DNA of 64,000 nt, taken from contig OW204004.1 of assembly GCA_934047225.1 (NCBI GenBank), forward strand, positions 9,986,401 to 10,050,400, written 5' to 3'. Origin of the DNA: Ypsolopha sequella (lineage: Eukaryota; Arthropoda; Insecta; Lepidoptera; Ypsolophidae). Shown piece after piece: positions 9,663 through 18,606 of this stretch. The notes below the pieces were generated by a model. The model had not been told where the DNA came from and did no database searches. It worked only from the letters and a program-made list of their open reading frames with translations. Position numbers and translations under genes: made by a program. The stretch's first letter is position 1, and each line of letters begins with the position of its first letter.

Positions 9663-12600
9663 TCCTGGGGGGGCCGGGGCTGCGACCCCTCTTGAGCTGA
9701 ATCCAACGGCAGCCTGGCTAGCTTGGACACAGGTCGTCGCAGATTTCCATGGGCTGTGTCCAGATCCACAACTCGGATCACTCCATCCTTGCCAGGTATC
9801 GTGCGGAGAATTCTCCCCAACTTCCATTGGAGCGGAGGCAGGTCATCCTCTTTGATGAGGACCAGTTCACCTACTTGAGGAGGGGAAGAAGGGGAGAGCC
9901 ATTTGGAGCGGGTTTGCAGGGTATGGAGGTAGGATCTGGACCATAGAGTCCAAAAGCGCTGAGAGAGCGCTTGAATGAGTTGAAAGCGTCTAAGAGCAGA
10001 TATGGGCCTGTCGTCAAAAGACTGCTCAGGTAGAGCGGTGAGCAGACGACCAATAATGAAATGTCCGGCCGTGAGAGGTTCAAAGTCCGTAGGATCGGAT
10101 GAAATTGCGCAGAGGGGTCTTGAGTTGAGTACAGCCTCAATTCGAGCCAAAAGGGTAGAGAATTCCTCAAAAGTGAGGTGCTGTTCACCTATCACGCGAT
10201 AAAGTAGTTGCTTGGTGGATTTTACGTTTATTTCGTGCAGAGCGCCGAACCAAGGCCCTTTAGGCGGGTTCAGTAACCAAGTTATGTGCTGATTCGCGAG
10301 CTTGTGAGTGATTGCATCATTGTTTGACCTGAGGAAGTTCTGAACTTCAATGAGCTGATTTCTAGCACCTACATAGTTTGTGCCGCAGTCTGAGCGAATG
10401 AGAACTGGAGTACCGCGACGTGAAATAAAACGTTGCAATGCCGCAAAGAACGCTTCCGTTGTGAGTGCAGAGACGGGTTCCAAATGAACCGCCTTTGTTG
10501 CGAGGCAAACGAAAATACAAAAATACGCCTTTATGAGTTTCGCGTTCCGCAACGTGCTGGATTTAACGAAGAAGTGGCCAGCAAAGTCCGTCGTGACGTG
10601 ACTAAAAACTGGCTGAGGAGTAACTCTGTCTACTGGGAGATCAGCCATGAGCGGAGCCTTAGGCTGAGCGCGGCACCGGAAACATCTAATACATTTAAAC
10701 ACGCGGTGTCTAATAATACGACGAGCGGACAGAATCCAGTACTGCTGGCGTAATATGGCGTGTAATGTGTCAGCTCCAGGGTGGCAGTGTATTTTGTGAT
10801 AATGGTCTATGATGAGATCTACGAGCGGACTTGAGCTGGGTAGAATGAGTGGGTGTTGAGCGTCATACCTAATTGACGCGTGAGAGAGACGACCACCGAC
10901 TCTCAAGAGGCCGTCCTTTATGAAGGGCGAGAGGCGCTGGAGCCGAACGGGACAAACTTTATCAGTCTGGATACGATTAATGTCTTCAGCAAACTCATTG
11001 TGCTGAACAGAGCGGACCCAGTGCAACAGAGCGTCCCTGCGTTCATTAGCTGTCAACGGACCAGAGCGCCGTGCATCTGGGCTGTGCCGACAATTGAATA
11101 TGAACCTTTGAATACAAGCCGTCACTCCAACGAGCTTGTCAAGTGAGCTGTAGCGAGTGAGCAAGTCCAGATCGATATCTGGGACTGCTATGTGTGCTGG
11201 TACCTTTTTGGGCTTAAGGCCTGGGAGAGCATGATGGCCTAGAGCGGGTGGCATCTTGGGCCAAGTGCAGGTAGGTTCTTTGAGCCAACTGGGTGACCAC
11301 CAAAGGTCATGAAGTGAGAGAGACTGGGCAGACATGCCTCTGCTTGCACAGTCAGCAGGGTTGAGGTTTGTGGGCACATGCCTCCACGTATTGCTAGTTG
11401 AAGTAGCTGTGATCTTAGCCACTCGATTGGCCTCGAAAGTCTGTAATCGGTGAGGTGGGGTATTGAGCCATGCCAAAACTATTGTGCTATCTGACCAGCA
11501 TGTGTGTGTTTGAATGGGTATATGAGCTGACAGTTGGGCTGACACTCGAGTCATGAGCTGAGATAAAAGGGTCGCGGCTGACAACTCCAATTTCGGAATT
11601 GAGAGGCGACTCTTGATGGGTGCGACCTTGGACTTGCCAATGATTAGGTGTACATTGACATGTCCAGTGGTATTGCGCTCATGAAGGTAGATAACGGCAC
11701 CAAAGCCAGCCTCTGATGCGTCCGCGAACCCGTGAAGTGAGTAAGTAGACGTGGGCTTATACTTACAAATGTGTCGAGGTAAACGGAGGTTTGAGAGCTG
11801 AGGAAGATCCTCTGAAATGTGTTGCCACTCTGTGTGGACTTCTTCAGAGATAGGCTCATCCCATCCTATTTTCAGAAGCCAAAGCTTCTGCAGAAGAATC
11901 TTTGCGCGGAAGATGACTGGAGTAACCCAGACATTGGGGTCATAGAGAGACGCTACTGTACTGAGAATGGAGCGCTTTGTGACTTGAGCATGAGTGGGCA
12001 GAGAAATGCGATAAGTGAACTCATCAGTTTGAGGAATCCACTGTATTCCCAGAACCTTAATGGAATTAGAGTCGGGACTGAAGTCAAAGTCCTTGAGCAT
12101 GTCGCACTGGTCATCTGGGAACCGTTCAAGGAGCTGAGGCGAGTTGGAGGTCCATTTACTGAGCTGGAAGCCACCTAGGGCGAGTAACTCGATCAGATCG
12201 TTTTGGAGCGACTGAGCAGATTCCACAGAATCTGCACCTGAGAGAATGTCGTCCACAAATATTGATTTGCGGAGGACCTGAGCAGCGTGGGGGTAGCGAT
12301 GACCTTCGTCATCAGCCAATTGGAGTAAAGTGCGGATGGCATGGTATGGGCTGGACCTTAATCCATATGTGACGGTATTAAGGGCATACGTGAGCAGGGG
12401 CTGGTGAATGAGGATATTTCTGAACATCATTCGGATGTCAGTGCTGAAAACTTGTGAGTGGATCCTGAAGGACATGATAATGTCAACAATATCTTGTTGA
12501 AGAGCTGGACCTGTATGAAGACAATCATTTAAATTGACGCCATTTGAGCTTTTACAACTTCCGTCAAAGACGCAGCGTAACTTTTCTGATCCTGGCTTAA

Positions 12601-13606
12601 ATATGCCATGATGTGGGATATAGAAATGGGATTTATGAGCAAAGCTATTGGGGTGACACGGCGACATATGTCCCAATTTTATGTAATCTGACATGAACTC
12701 TACGTATTTCGAGTGGAAGGGCGGGTTCGCTAGCACCTTCTTCTCTAAATTGAGAAACCTGCGTAGCGCAATAGCATGAGTGGAACCTAATGTCGGCGCG
12801 TTGTGCAGAAAGGGCAGTGTAACCATATATTGACCTGATGGTTCACGAGTAGTTGTGGTGCGGAAAATGTCCTCACACTGTTCCTCTAATGGGCTGGTAT
12901 GCTTGTAGGTTTGGGGTTCCTCGGATTCCCAAAACCTCTCAAGACTTTTGTGAATGTCATGAGTGGAACGCTCTGAGTCCGTGTGAGAGCCGACAATGTG
13001 AACTGAATTGACCTGATTCGTGGGTGAGGTATGTAAACTTTCGAAAGGTCCTATTAATGTAAAATCGAATATCGTGCCGAAGGCTATGGGCTTGCCAGGG
13101 CCGAGCGAAACCTTGGTTCCGTCTAACACTTGACCAAGAACGTCAGATCCTAGTATTAGATCAACTGGAGCTGGTGTGTGGTATTCTCGATCAGCAAGAG
13201 GAATCGGTGGGTGACCTGTTAACTGAGCGAGATCTGGAACCTTTTCTAACGGTAGGTACCCAGTTACGTTCTTCAATATATGGGCTGTGGCCGTGATCGT
13301 AGGTGTGTCACGGTGTGTAGGTCGGCATACAATTGTAATTGATGCCTTTGAGTTTTGTGTGTGCTGATTTCCAACTCCTGCGATTTTTAGAGATGTATGT
13401 TTTAATGGTAAATTTAAAATTCTGGCCATGCGCTGAGAACAAAGAGTCAGCATACTTCCACAGTCTAACAGGGCTCGTGCTGAGTGAAATTGACCATGTA
13501 CGTCTGCTATTTTAAGTGAGACGGTTGGCAACAAAATTGGTGTGTTAGTGACGTTCACTACACGTTGTGCGGAGTTACAGGAATTCTCTGTTGGAGTTGA
13601 AGTCAT
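9620..13606 (-). CDS. pol: Pol polyprotein of BEL/Pao element A (PR-RT-RNase H-integrase)
   Basis: A 1328-residue open frame. An aspartic-protease motif ALLDCGS lies near residue 48 (Cys replaces the usual Ser/Thr). RT motif A, STDIRMMF, is at about 388-395 and the catalytic FVDD at 450-453. RNase H has FADAS (D628), PKLELSA and WSDST (about D706). The integrase has a zinc-binding H/C region at about 935-978 and a D,D-E triad near D1007, D1073 and E1125, with a basic C-terminal domain after 1240. Between IH at 400 and YALNTVTYG at about 407, roughly 18 residues normal for the family (compare element C) are missing in frame, so RT activity is doubtful. Upstream the frame is open to a TGA at 13709-13711. 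The ORF stop lies 43 bases inside the 3' LTR. Confidence 0.9.
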   Translation of the reverse strand: MTSTPTENSCNSAQRVVNVTNTPILLPTVSLKIADVHGQFHSARALLDCGSMLTLCSQRMARILNLPLKHTSLKIAGVGNQHTQNSKASITIVCRPTHRDTPTITATAHILKNVTGYLPLEKVPDLAQLTGHPPIPLADREYHTPAPVDLILGSDVLGQVLDGTKVSLGPGKPIAFGTIFDFTLIGPFESLHTSPTNQVNSVHIVGSHTDSERSTHDIHKSLERFWESEEPQTYKHTSPLEEQCEDIFRTTTTREPSGQYMVTLPFLHNAPTLGSTHAIALRRFLNLEKKVLANPPFHSKYVEFMSDYIKLGHMSPCHPNSFAHKSHFYIPHHGIFKPGSEKLRCVFDGSCKSSNGVNLNDCLHTGPALQQDIVDIIMSFRIHSQVFSTDIRMMFRNILIHQPLLTYALNTVTYGLRSSPYHAIRTLLQLADDEGHRYPHAAQVLRKSIFVDDILSGADSVESAQSLQNDLIELLALGGFQLSKWTSNSPQLLERFPDDQCDMLKDFDFSPDSNSIKVLGIQWIPQTDEFTYRISLPTHAQVTKRSILSTVASLYDPNVWVTPVIFRAKILLQKLWLLKIGWDEPISEEVHTEWQHISEDLPQLSNLRLPRHICKYKPTSTYSLHGFADASEAGFGAVIYLHERNTTGHVNVHLIIGKSKVAPIKSRLSIPKLELSAATLLSQLMTRVSAQLSAHIPIQTHTCWSDSTIVLAWLNTPPHRLQTFEANRVAKITATSTSNTWRHVPTNLNPADCASRGMSAQSLSLHDLWWSPSWLKEPTCTWPKMPPALGHHALPGLKPKKVPAHIAVPDIDLDLLTRYSSLDKLVGVTACIQRFIFNCRHSPDARRSGPLTANERRDALLHWVRSVQHNEFAEDINRIQTDKVCPVRLQRLSPFIKDGLLRVGGRLSHASIRYDAQHPLILPSSSPLVDLIIDHYHKIHCHPGADTLHAILRQQYWILSARRIIRHRVFKCIRCFRCRAQPKAPLMADLPVDRVTPQPVFSHVTTDFAGHFFVKSSTLRNAKLIKAYFCIFVCLATKAVHLEPVSALTTEAFFAALQRFISRRGTPVLIRSDCGTNYVGARNQLIEVQNFLRSNNDAITHKLANQHITWLLNPPKGPWFGALHEINVKSTKQLLYRVIGEQHLTFEEFSTLLARIEAVLNSRPLCAISSDPTDFEPLTAGHFIIGRLLTALPEQSFDDRPISALRRFQLIQALSQRFWTLWSRSYLHTLQTRSKWLSPSSPPQVGELVLIKEDDLPPLQWKLGRILRTIPGKDGVIRVVDLDTAHGNLRRPVSKLARLPLDSAQEGSQPRPPQDVHATSVTDAHAHA

Positions 13607-13708
13607 TGAGTGAAAATGAGCTGAGTGTGCATGTGATGAGTGTGTGTGTGATGAGTGTGCTGAGTACTGGTCGTCCTCGCCTTCATAGTGCTCTGTTATT
13701 GTAGGTAG

Positions 13709-13711
13709 TCA
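13709..13711 (-). promoter_or_regulatory. Leaky-type stop (UGA CUA) between gag and pol of element A
   Basis: On the minus strand a TGA is followed by CTA. Once element B and one GTAG copy are disregarded, the gag frame runs into this TGA and the pol frame resumes in the same phase, 35 codons before the first pol Met. UGA-CUA is an established efficient readthrough context, as in alphaviruses and some cellular genes. Function here is inferred. Confidence 0.55.
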
Positions 13712-13787
13712 TTGTTGCCTACCTACCCGAGACCTACTTGGCGATCGCGATTGAGTGGGCGGGTTGGGACGGGACGTGTATGCCTGT

Positions 13788-13791
13788 GTAG
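13788..13791. repeat. Target-site duplication GTAG of element B (left)
   Basis: GTAG precedes the B 5' LTR and recurs at 25728-25731 after the B 3' LTR. A 4-bp duplication fits Ty3/Gypsy integrases. Confidence 0.85.
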
Positions 13792-14271
13792 TGTAACATA
13801 TAGCTAGGCAATATGTTAGGTTTAGGTAAGGCTAGGTTTTATAAGTAGGTTAAAGGACTATTTGTTCGTGTTTAGTTGGCAATCGATAACCTTTATGGAT
13901 CGACATACGTCGCATTGACTGAATTATTTCGTGTTTTCCAAAAAATAAATACAGATCAAATATAAAAGATCTTTCAGACAAAACACGAGCAAGATACCTC
14001 AGAGAGTCCGATTAGTGCGGACGTAGTTCTCCATATGAAAAGATACCTTAGAGAGTCCGATTAGTGCGGATGTGCTTCTCCATCCGTAAATTATTGAAGA
14101 AATATAAGAAGCGAGTGCTCTACCAAATTTGGAGCTCCCCTCCCTTAATATACGCATGATAAATAGGCTATATGAAGAAAAAAGAGAATATAAAGAAGAT
14201 AAACAAAATATAAAATAGTATAATTATAAGAAACATCCCCATAAGATCCCGAGCACACGGAGAGCATCACA
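13792..14271 (+). repeat. 5' LTR of element B
   Basis: 480 bp, TGTAAC...CATCACA. It contains a 49-bp internal duplication starting at 13992 and 14041, each copy holding GAGAGTCCGATTAGTGCGGA, likely an enhancer-type or R-region repeat. AATAAA-type sequence lies near 13940. Confidence 0.9.
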
Positions 14272-14273
14272 AT

Positions 14274-14288
14274 TGGCGGAGGTGCCGG
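14274..14288 (+). promoter_or_regulatory. Primer-binding-like site of element B
   Basis: TGGCGGAGGTGCCGG starts two bases after the 5' LTR. TGG at this place pairs with the CCA end of a priming tRNA. The tRNA species was not identified. Confidence 0.6.
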
Positions 14289-14480
14289 ATAATTAATAAT
14301 TGACATTGCTGGAAGAGCGGTGTAATAACAAGTATAGCGCGAGAAGAGCGATATACCTATCCTGCCGGGTGCAAAGGAAGTGTATCCTGCCGGGTGTCAA
14401 AGAGACGATTTTCCACAAACTTGTGACGTGGATACCAAAGAAAAGCTAAGTTTTTGCATATTTATTTAATAAAGTGAAAG

Positions 14481-16598
14481 ATGGAGCGCTTTGATGGCCT
14501 CTCCACCGACATAACGGAATTTGAATTCCAATTCAAGAGCCTGGCTGTCATAAAAAAATGGTCAGACGACGAGAAAAAAGTAGCTTTGGGAAGCTACCTC
14601 ATCGGTCCAGCATTATCATTCTTCCGACAAAAATTCACGGACGAGAAATCGTACGATGATTTAATGATAGAGCTCAAAGCAGAGTTCCCTCCCACCATTA
14701 ACTATTTAGAAATTTTTTTCAGCAAAAATCAAGGGCAAGAAGACCTTCTTACGTATTTTTACAGCTTGAGCGAAGTGGCCGATAAGGCAAAACTGACTGA
14801 CGAAGGGATCTTCATCGAAAGATTCCTAAAATCAATTAATAATGGGGGAAAAATGAAATTAGCCACGAGTGTCTTCAACACTAAAAATGATTTAAAGAAA
14901 GCCCTACTACAATTAAAAAAGATATATAATGAAAATAATGAACCGCAATCACTCAATCTCCCCATTAAACTAGAAAGAATCGTGCCTAATGTGTGTCAGA
15001 CACCTCCTTCACCTAATTTTAATATTCGTCCTCAGCGACAAGAATTTCACCAGGGGGGAAATAATTTCAGACCGCAACAACAATTTATCCCTCAAAACTT
15101 ACAACAGCGATCTCCATGTATTAATGCTTCCCCATATTTTTTAAGATATCCAAGAAGACAGGAGGCTTATCTAAATGCCAATGAGCGAAAGGAAGCATCG
15201 GTTTCGTCCGCAAATTATGAAGAAATCCCCAAAAATCAAAATGTGAAGCCCACGAGTCTTCACCATGAACCGTTCATTAAGGTCAGTGTAAATAATTTCA
15301 ATAACTCAGTGAATTACGCATTGTGCGATAGTGGTGCATCGGTCAGCTGCGTGTCTCAACGCCTAGCTTCTTCGTTGGGTAAAGGAATCACCGAAGGCGA
15401 AGATTTCTTCATAAAAGCTGTCAATGGTGTTATGTTGGACACTAAAGGGAAAGTGAACCTAAATTTAGTGATAGATTCTGTTCTGTTTAATCACTCATTC
15501 GTCGTGATTGATGGCATACAACAAGATATTATTTTAGGTCAAGATTTCTTTCAGAAGTTTCATGCCGTCATGAACTTTAGTGAAAATTTCATAGAATTTG
15601 ACAATAAATGTCATGCCCAATTTGTAGATAAAGAGTCTTTGGAAAACATAGATTCTTTATCAAATTCGACGATCTCCATGGTTGAATATAGGTCAGAGAT
15701 AGAAAAAAGTTCACAATTGTCAAAAAGTGATTATCTTTACTTTTGCAACCTCATTGAAAAGAATGAAAACTACTTGTGTAATAACGTTCTTGACCATAAA
15801 TCTAATGAAAGTCAGCTTGTCAAGCTTGATGTCAATCAAGATCTAACATCTGATAGGGACCAAGTTGAATTAAAAGATAATGAATTAGGAAAGTGTAACT
15901 TAGGGGACGTCGAGATACAATTGAATGATGATTTTCCCGTGCATAAAGCACTATATCAAACTTCCCCGAAACAAAGTTTAACGAGAACATTAATAGAAGA
16001 AAAGGACGAATTTTATATGAAAAATACGGAAAAAGAAATCAAGAAGCATGTAAAGAATTGCTTAGTAGGCCAGGAAAGAAAGGTTAATGCTATAACTAAT
16101 TTACAGCCTACGACCGTCGACAAATCATTTGATAAAATCGGTTTAGATCCATTGGTGTGTTACGCTTGCAATATTAGTAAACAATCATCAACTAGAATAT
16201 CACCTTATACACTTATATTCGCACGGGAACCCCCACTTCAGTTTGATTTGGACTTGAATATAAATGATAATAATTTTTCAAATAATTTGCCAGATAGGAT
16301 GGATAGTGTAAATGCGCTTCGTCATAAGGCTCTGCTCAATATACGGAAGGCTCAACTTTATCAAAAAAGGCAATATGATAAGAAAGCCAAACAAATAAAT
16401 TTTCAACATGGTCAATTAGTTATGATCTATGTGCCCAATAGATTAACTGGAATAAGTACAAAATTACGTCGATTATATAAGGGTCCATTCCAGATTGTCA
16501 GAAGGGTCTCTGATACGAATTATGTAATAAAGAAAATATATAGATATAGAGACATTGTGCATGTAAATAGATTGAAACCCTTTCATTCACGAGTTTAA
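14481..16598 (+). CDS. Internally deleted Gag-Pol of Ty3/Gypsy element B
   Basis: A 705-residue open frame starting MERFDGLSTD. Residues 1-160 are a Gag-like helical region and about 160-260 a Gln/Pro/Asn-rich linker. A retropepsin motif CDSGASVSCVS is near 281, with its partner ILGQDFF near 350. After about residue 510 a stretch resembling the start of integrase (VDKSFDKIGLDPL) runs straight into the integrase C-terminal part (STRISPYTLIFAREP near 570, then RLYKGPFQIVRRV). RT, RNase H and the integrase catalytic core are absent, yet the frame stays open across the deletion. No zinc knuckle was seen. It is probably a non-functional enzyme; a Gag/protease role is still possible. ATG choice: the first Met after the leader, in a good open context. 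Confidence 0.8.
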   Translation: MERFDGLSTDITEFEFQFKSLAVIKKWSDDEKKVALGSYLIGPALSFFRQKFTDEKSYDDLMIELKAEFPPTINYLEIFFSKNQGQEDLLTYFYSLSEVADKAKLTDEGIFIERFLKSINNGGKMKLATSVFNTKNDLKKALLQLKKIYNENNEPQSLNLPIKLERIVPNVCQTPPSPNFNIRPQRQEFHQGGNNFRPQQQFIPQNLQQRSPCINASPYFLRYPRRQEAYLNANERKEASVSSANYEEIPKNQNVKPTSLHHEPFIKVSVNNFNNSVNYALCDSGASVSCVSQRLASSLGKGITEGEDFFIKAVNGVMLDTKGKVNLNLVIDSVLFNHSFVVIDGIQQDIILGQDFFQKFHAVMNFSENFIEFDNKCHAQFVDKESLENIDSLSNSTISMVEYRSEIEKSSQLSKSDYLYFCNLIEKNENYLCNNVLDHKSNESQLVKLDVNQDLTSDRDQVELKDNELGKCNLGDVEIQLNDDFPVHKALYQTSPKQSLTRTLIEEKDEFYMKNTEKEIKKHVKNCLVGQERKVNAITNLQPTTVDKSFDKIGLDPLVCYACNISKQSSTRISPYTLIFAREPPLQFDLDLNINDNNFSNNLPDRMDSVNALRHKALLNIRKAQLYQKRQYDKKAKQINFQHGQLVMIYVPNRLTGISTKLRRLYKGPFQIVRRVSDTNYVIKKIYRYRDIVHVNRLKPFHSRV

Positions 16599-17755
16599 TT
16601 GTTTATATAATTATCTATTTTATTTGTAAAAAGACAACATGACATGTATATAAATTAGTTTCATTATTATATGACTACTATATTGTATAGTAATATATGT
16701 ATAATTTGTTACATGTGACGATACTGCGAGGACAAAGAGGCATGAAGATTTTATAATTAAATGATGTATCGATAAATATAGTAACAAATTTAAGGCGAGA
16801 TGTCATCAAAGAAGGTAACAATAAGTTTTATATTTTATTGTATGTTTCGTCAAAGTGATAGTTATAGGCTATTTCCAGAGGAGCTTTACAGATATAAGAG
16901 CGGGTCACAAAGCTATAGGTGAAATATCTTTATTTATTTACTTAAGGATTTAGGGATCAATAGGAAGACTGGCTGCTCTGTGAGAACTCGCTTTAAGGAA
17001 ATAATTTCCATTCGCGAGGTATATCGATTTGATATACACCCTCACATTCTAGGTCAGTTCGACCAAATAGGGATTTTTTTATAAAATTTCAATTTTGCTT
17101 AAGTAAATTAACACTTGAGACTCGCAAAAGCTAAGAAGCAGCAGTTTCATGTTAAGACTCCTCTAGAAACAAAAACTTTACTTTGTATAAATGAGAAGTT
17201 AATAACAAATTGATGATGACATCTCATAACAATTGTTGATTTTGATTTTCAACTTAGAAATAATTTCAAAAAAAATAATTAACACCATCTTTATGTCGAA
17301 AGATTTTTTTTTGCTTGGATGGAAGAATATTAGTTATTCTTAGCGACATTATTTGTCCTCATGATGGATTAAATTTTAATTTCATATTACTAATAATTTA
17401 TTATTTTGAATTGTATAAAAGCAGAGATAGGTTATGAGATTTACCAGGACTTCAACACTAAAGTAAGACGTTGGTTCATTATCTGAATGAACTTAATCTT
17501 TGTTTATTTGAGGTAGCTTTGGACTTTAGAGAGGCTAGACTGGATGGGTCGATCTTTTCAGCAGATTTTGGTCGGCTAAGCTACTTTGTAATCTTTACTT
17601 TGAGTTTTGACTCTAACTTAAGATTTTAAGGTATCTGCCTGCAGTGAAGGCCATCTACCCATTGTAATGTCCCTGCACTTTTAGGTAGTTAGGTAATTTT
17701 GTAAATTAAAATTTTGTTTGTATTTTTGTAATTTACAAACAAAATTTTTCTCATT
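16599..17755 (+). other. 3' untranslated region of element B
   Basis: About 1.15 kb of AT-rich sequence with no open frame, between the ORF and the polypurine tract. It ends with a perfect 15-bp stem (17708-17722 with 17734-17748, 11-base loop). Confidence 0.6.
17708..17748 (+). promoter_or_regulatory. Perfect stem-loop just upstream of the element B polypurine tract
   Basis: The arms are AAAATTTTGTTTGTA and TACAAACAAAATTTT with an 11-base loop, ending 7 bases before the tract. It could act in RNA 3'-end structure or plus-strand priming; this role is inferred. Confidence 0.5.
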
Positions 17756-17766
17756 AAGGGGGGAGA
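17756..17766 (+). promoter_or_regulatory. Polypurine tract of element B
   Basis: AAGGGGGGAGA ends at the base before the 3' LTR start at 17767, as expected for the plus-strand primer of Gypsy elements. Confidence 0.85.
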
Positions 17767-17789
17767 TGTAACATATAGCTAGGCAATAT
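17767..17789 (+). repeat. 3' LTR of element B, left fragment
   Basis: The first 23 bases of the 480-bp LTR, ending in AATAT, where element C begins. The remaining 457 bases are at 25271-25727. Confidence 0.9.
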
Positions 17790-18606
17790 TGTACGATCAC
17801 CGATCGCGGGGTTGATAAATGATAAGTTTTGATAGTTTTATGAATTTATTGGACAAACACACGTAAGTATAATTGATATTGATGAGTGATTGATGAGTAC
17901 ACGCGGTATGGACGGTGACCGATTGTGAACTGATGAAATTAGGGCGATGATCGACGACGGCTAAGTAAACAGCCAACGCAGCAGAATGTGCGGCTTGCCC
18001 GTACATGCTCCCGGGGGAAAAGAAAACAAAATAAAATTATATTATTGATATGATGATAATGATATGATAAAATGAGAGGTGAGGTGCTTTACAAAGTGAT
18101 AAAACATTTTCTTTTTATATGTAATGCTAGTGTCTCTAAAACAGTGTCCATTGTTCGGATTTATTATAAAATGACAATATACACTAAACACAATTTTCTG
18201 CACTAGGGAACCTTGCTTTAAAAACAGGTGACGTGCTCGCATCAAATTTACGCACACTTGCACTCGCCCATTTGCGTCTGATGTATTGAACATTCGCGCA
18301 CTTTTTGTCACTATCACTGCTGCTTGAGTGGGCGGCGGCGGGCTGCTCCGTGGTGACAGCCCCGGCCGCCGCCGATGCTGCGAGCGCAGGCGCGGACCTC
18401 GGGTCCGCCGCCTGCTGACGACGACGCCTCCGTAGTCTCCGCCAAACCCAGATTGATACTGCTGCTCCAATGATCGCAAATGCCATACCATATATAGCCG
18501 TATAGTGATGCACATCGTGATATGATATTTCTTTTGCTAAAGTCCCTTTTTGTTTAATTTGCTCTATTTGCTGATGTATTTCTTGCAAAGTCTGCTTTTG
18601 GGCACC
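17790..18606 (-). repeat. Left inverted arm of element C (Env tail plus LTR)
   Basis: The reverse complement of 24449-25265 over 817 bp with no indel and one mismatch noted (near 18115). It contains the 3' LTR region and the last roughly 140 codons of the Env frame, in leftward orientation. Confidence 0.85.

Noticed and set aside
9484..9855. 123-codon plus-strand frame over the LTR and pol end of element A
   Set aside because: It is a GC-rich shadow of the LTR and of the minus-strand pol frame, and the first part is repeated in the other LTR. No domain.
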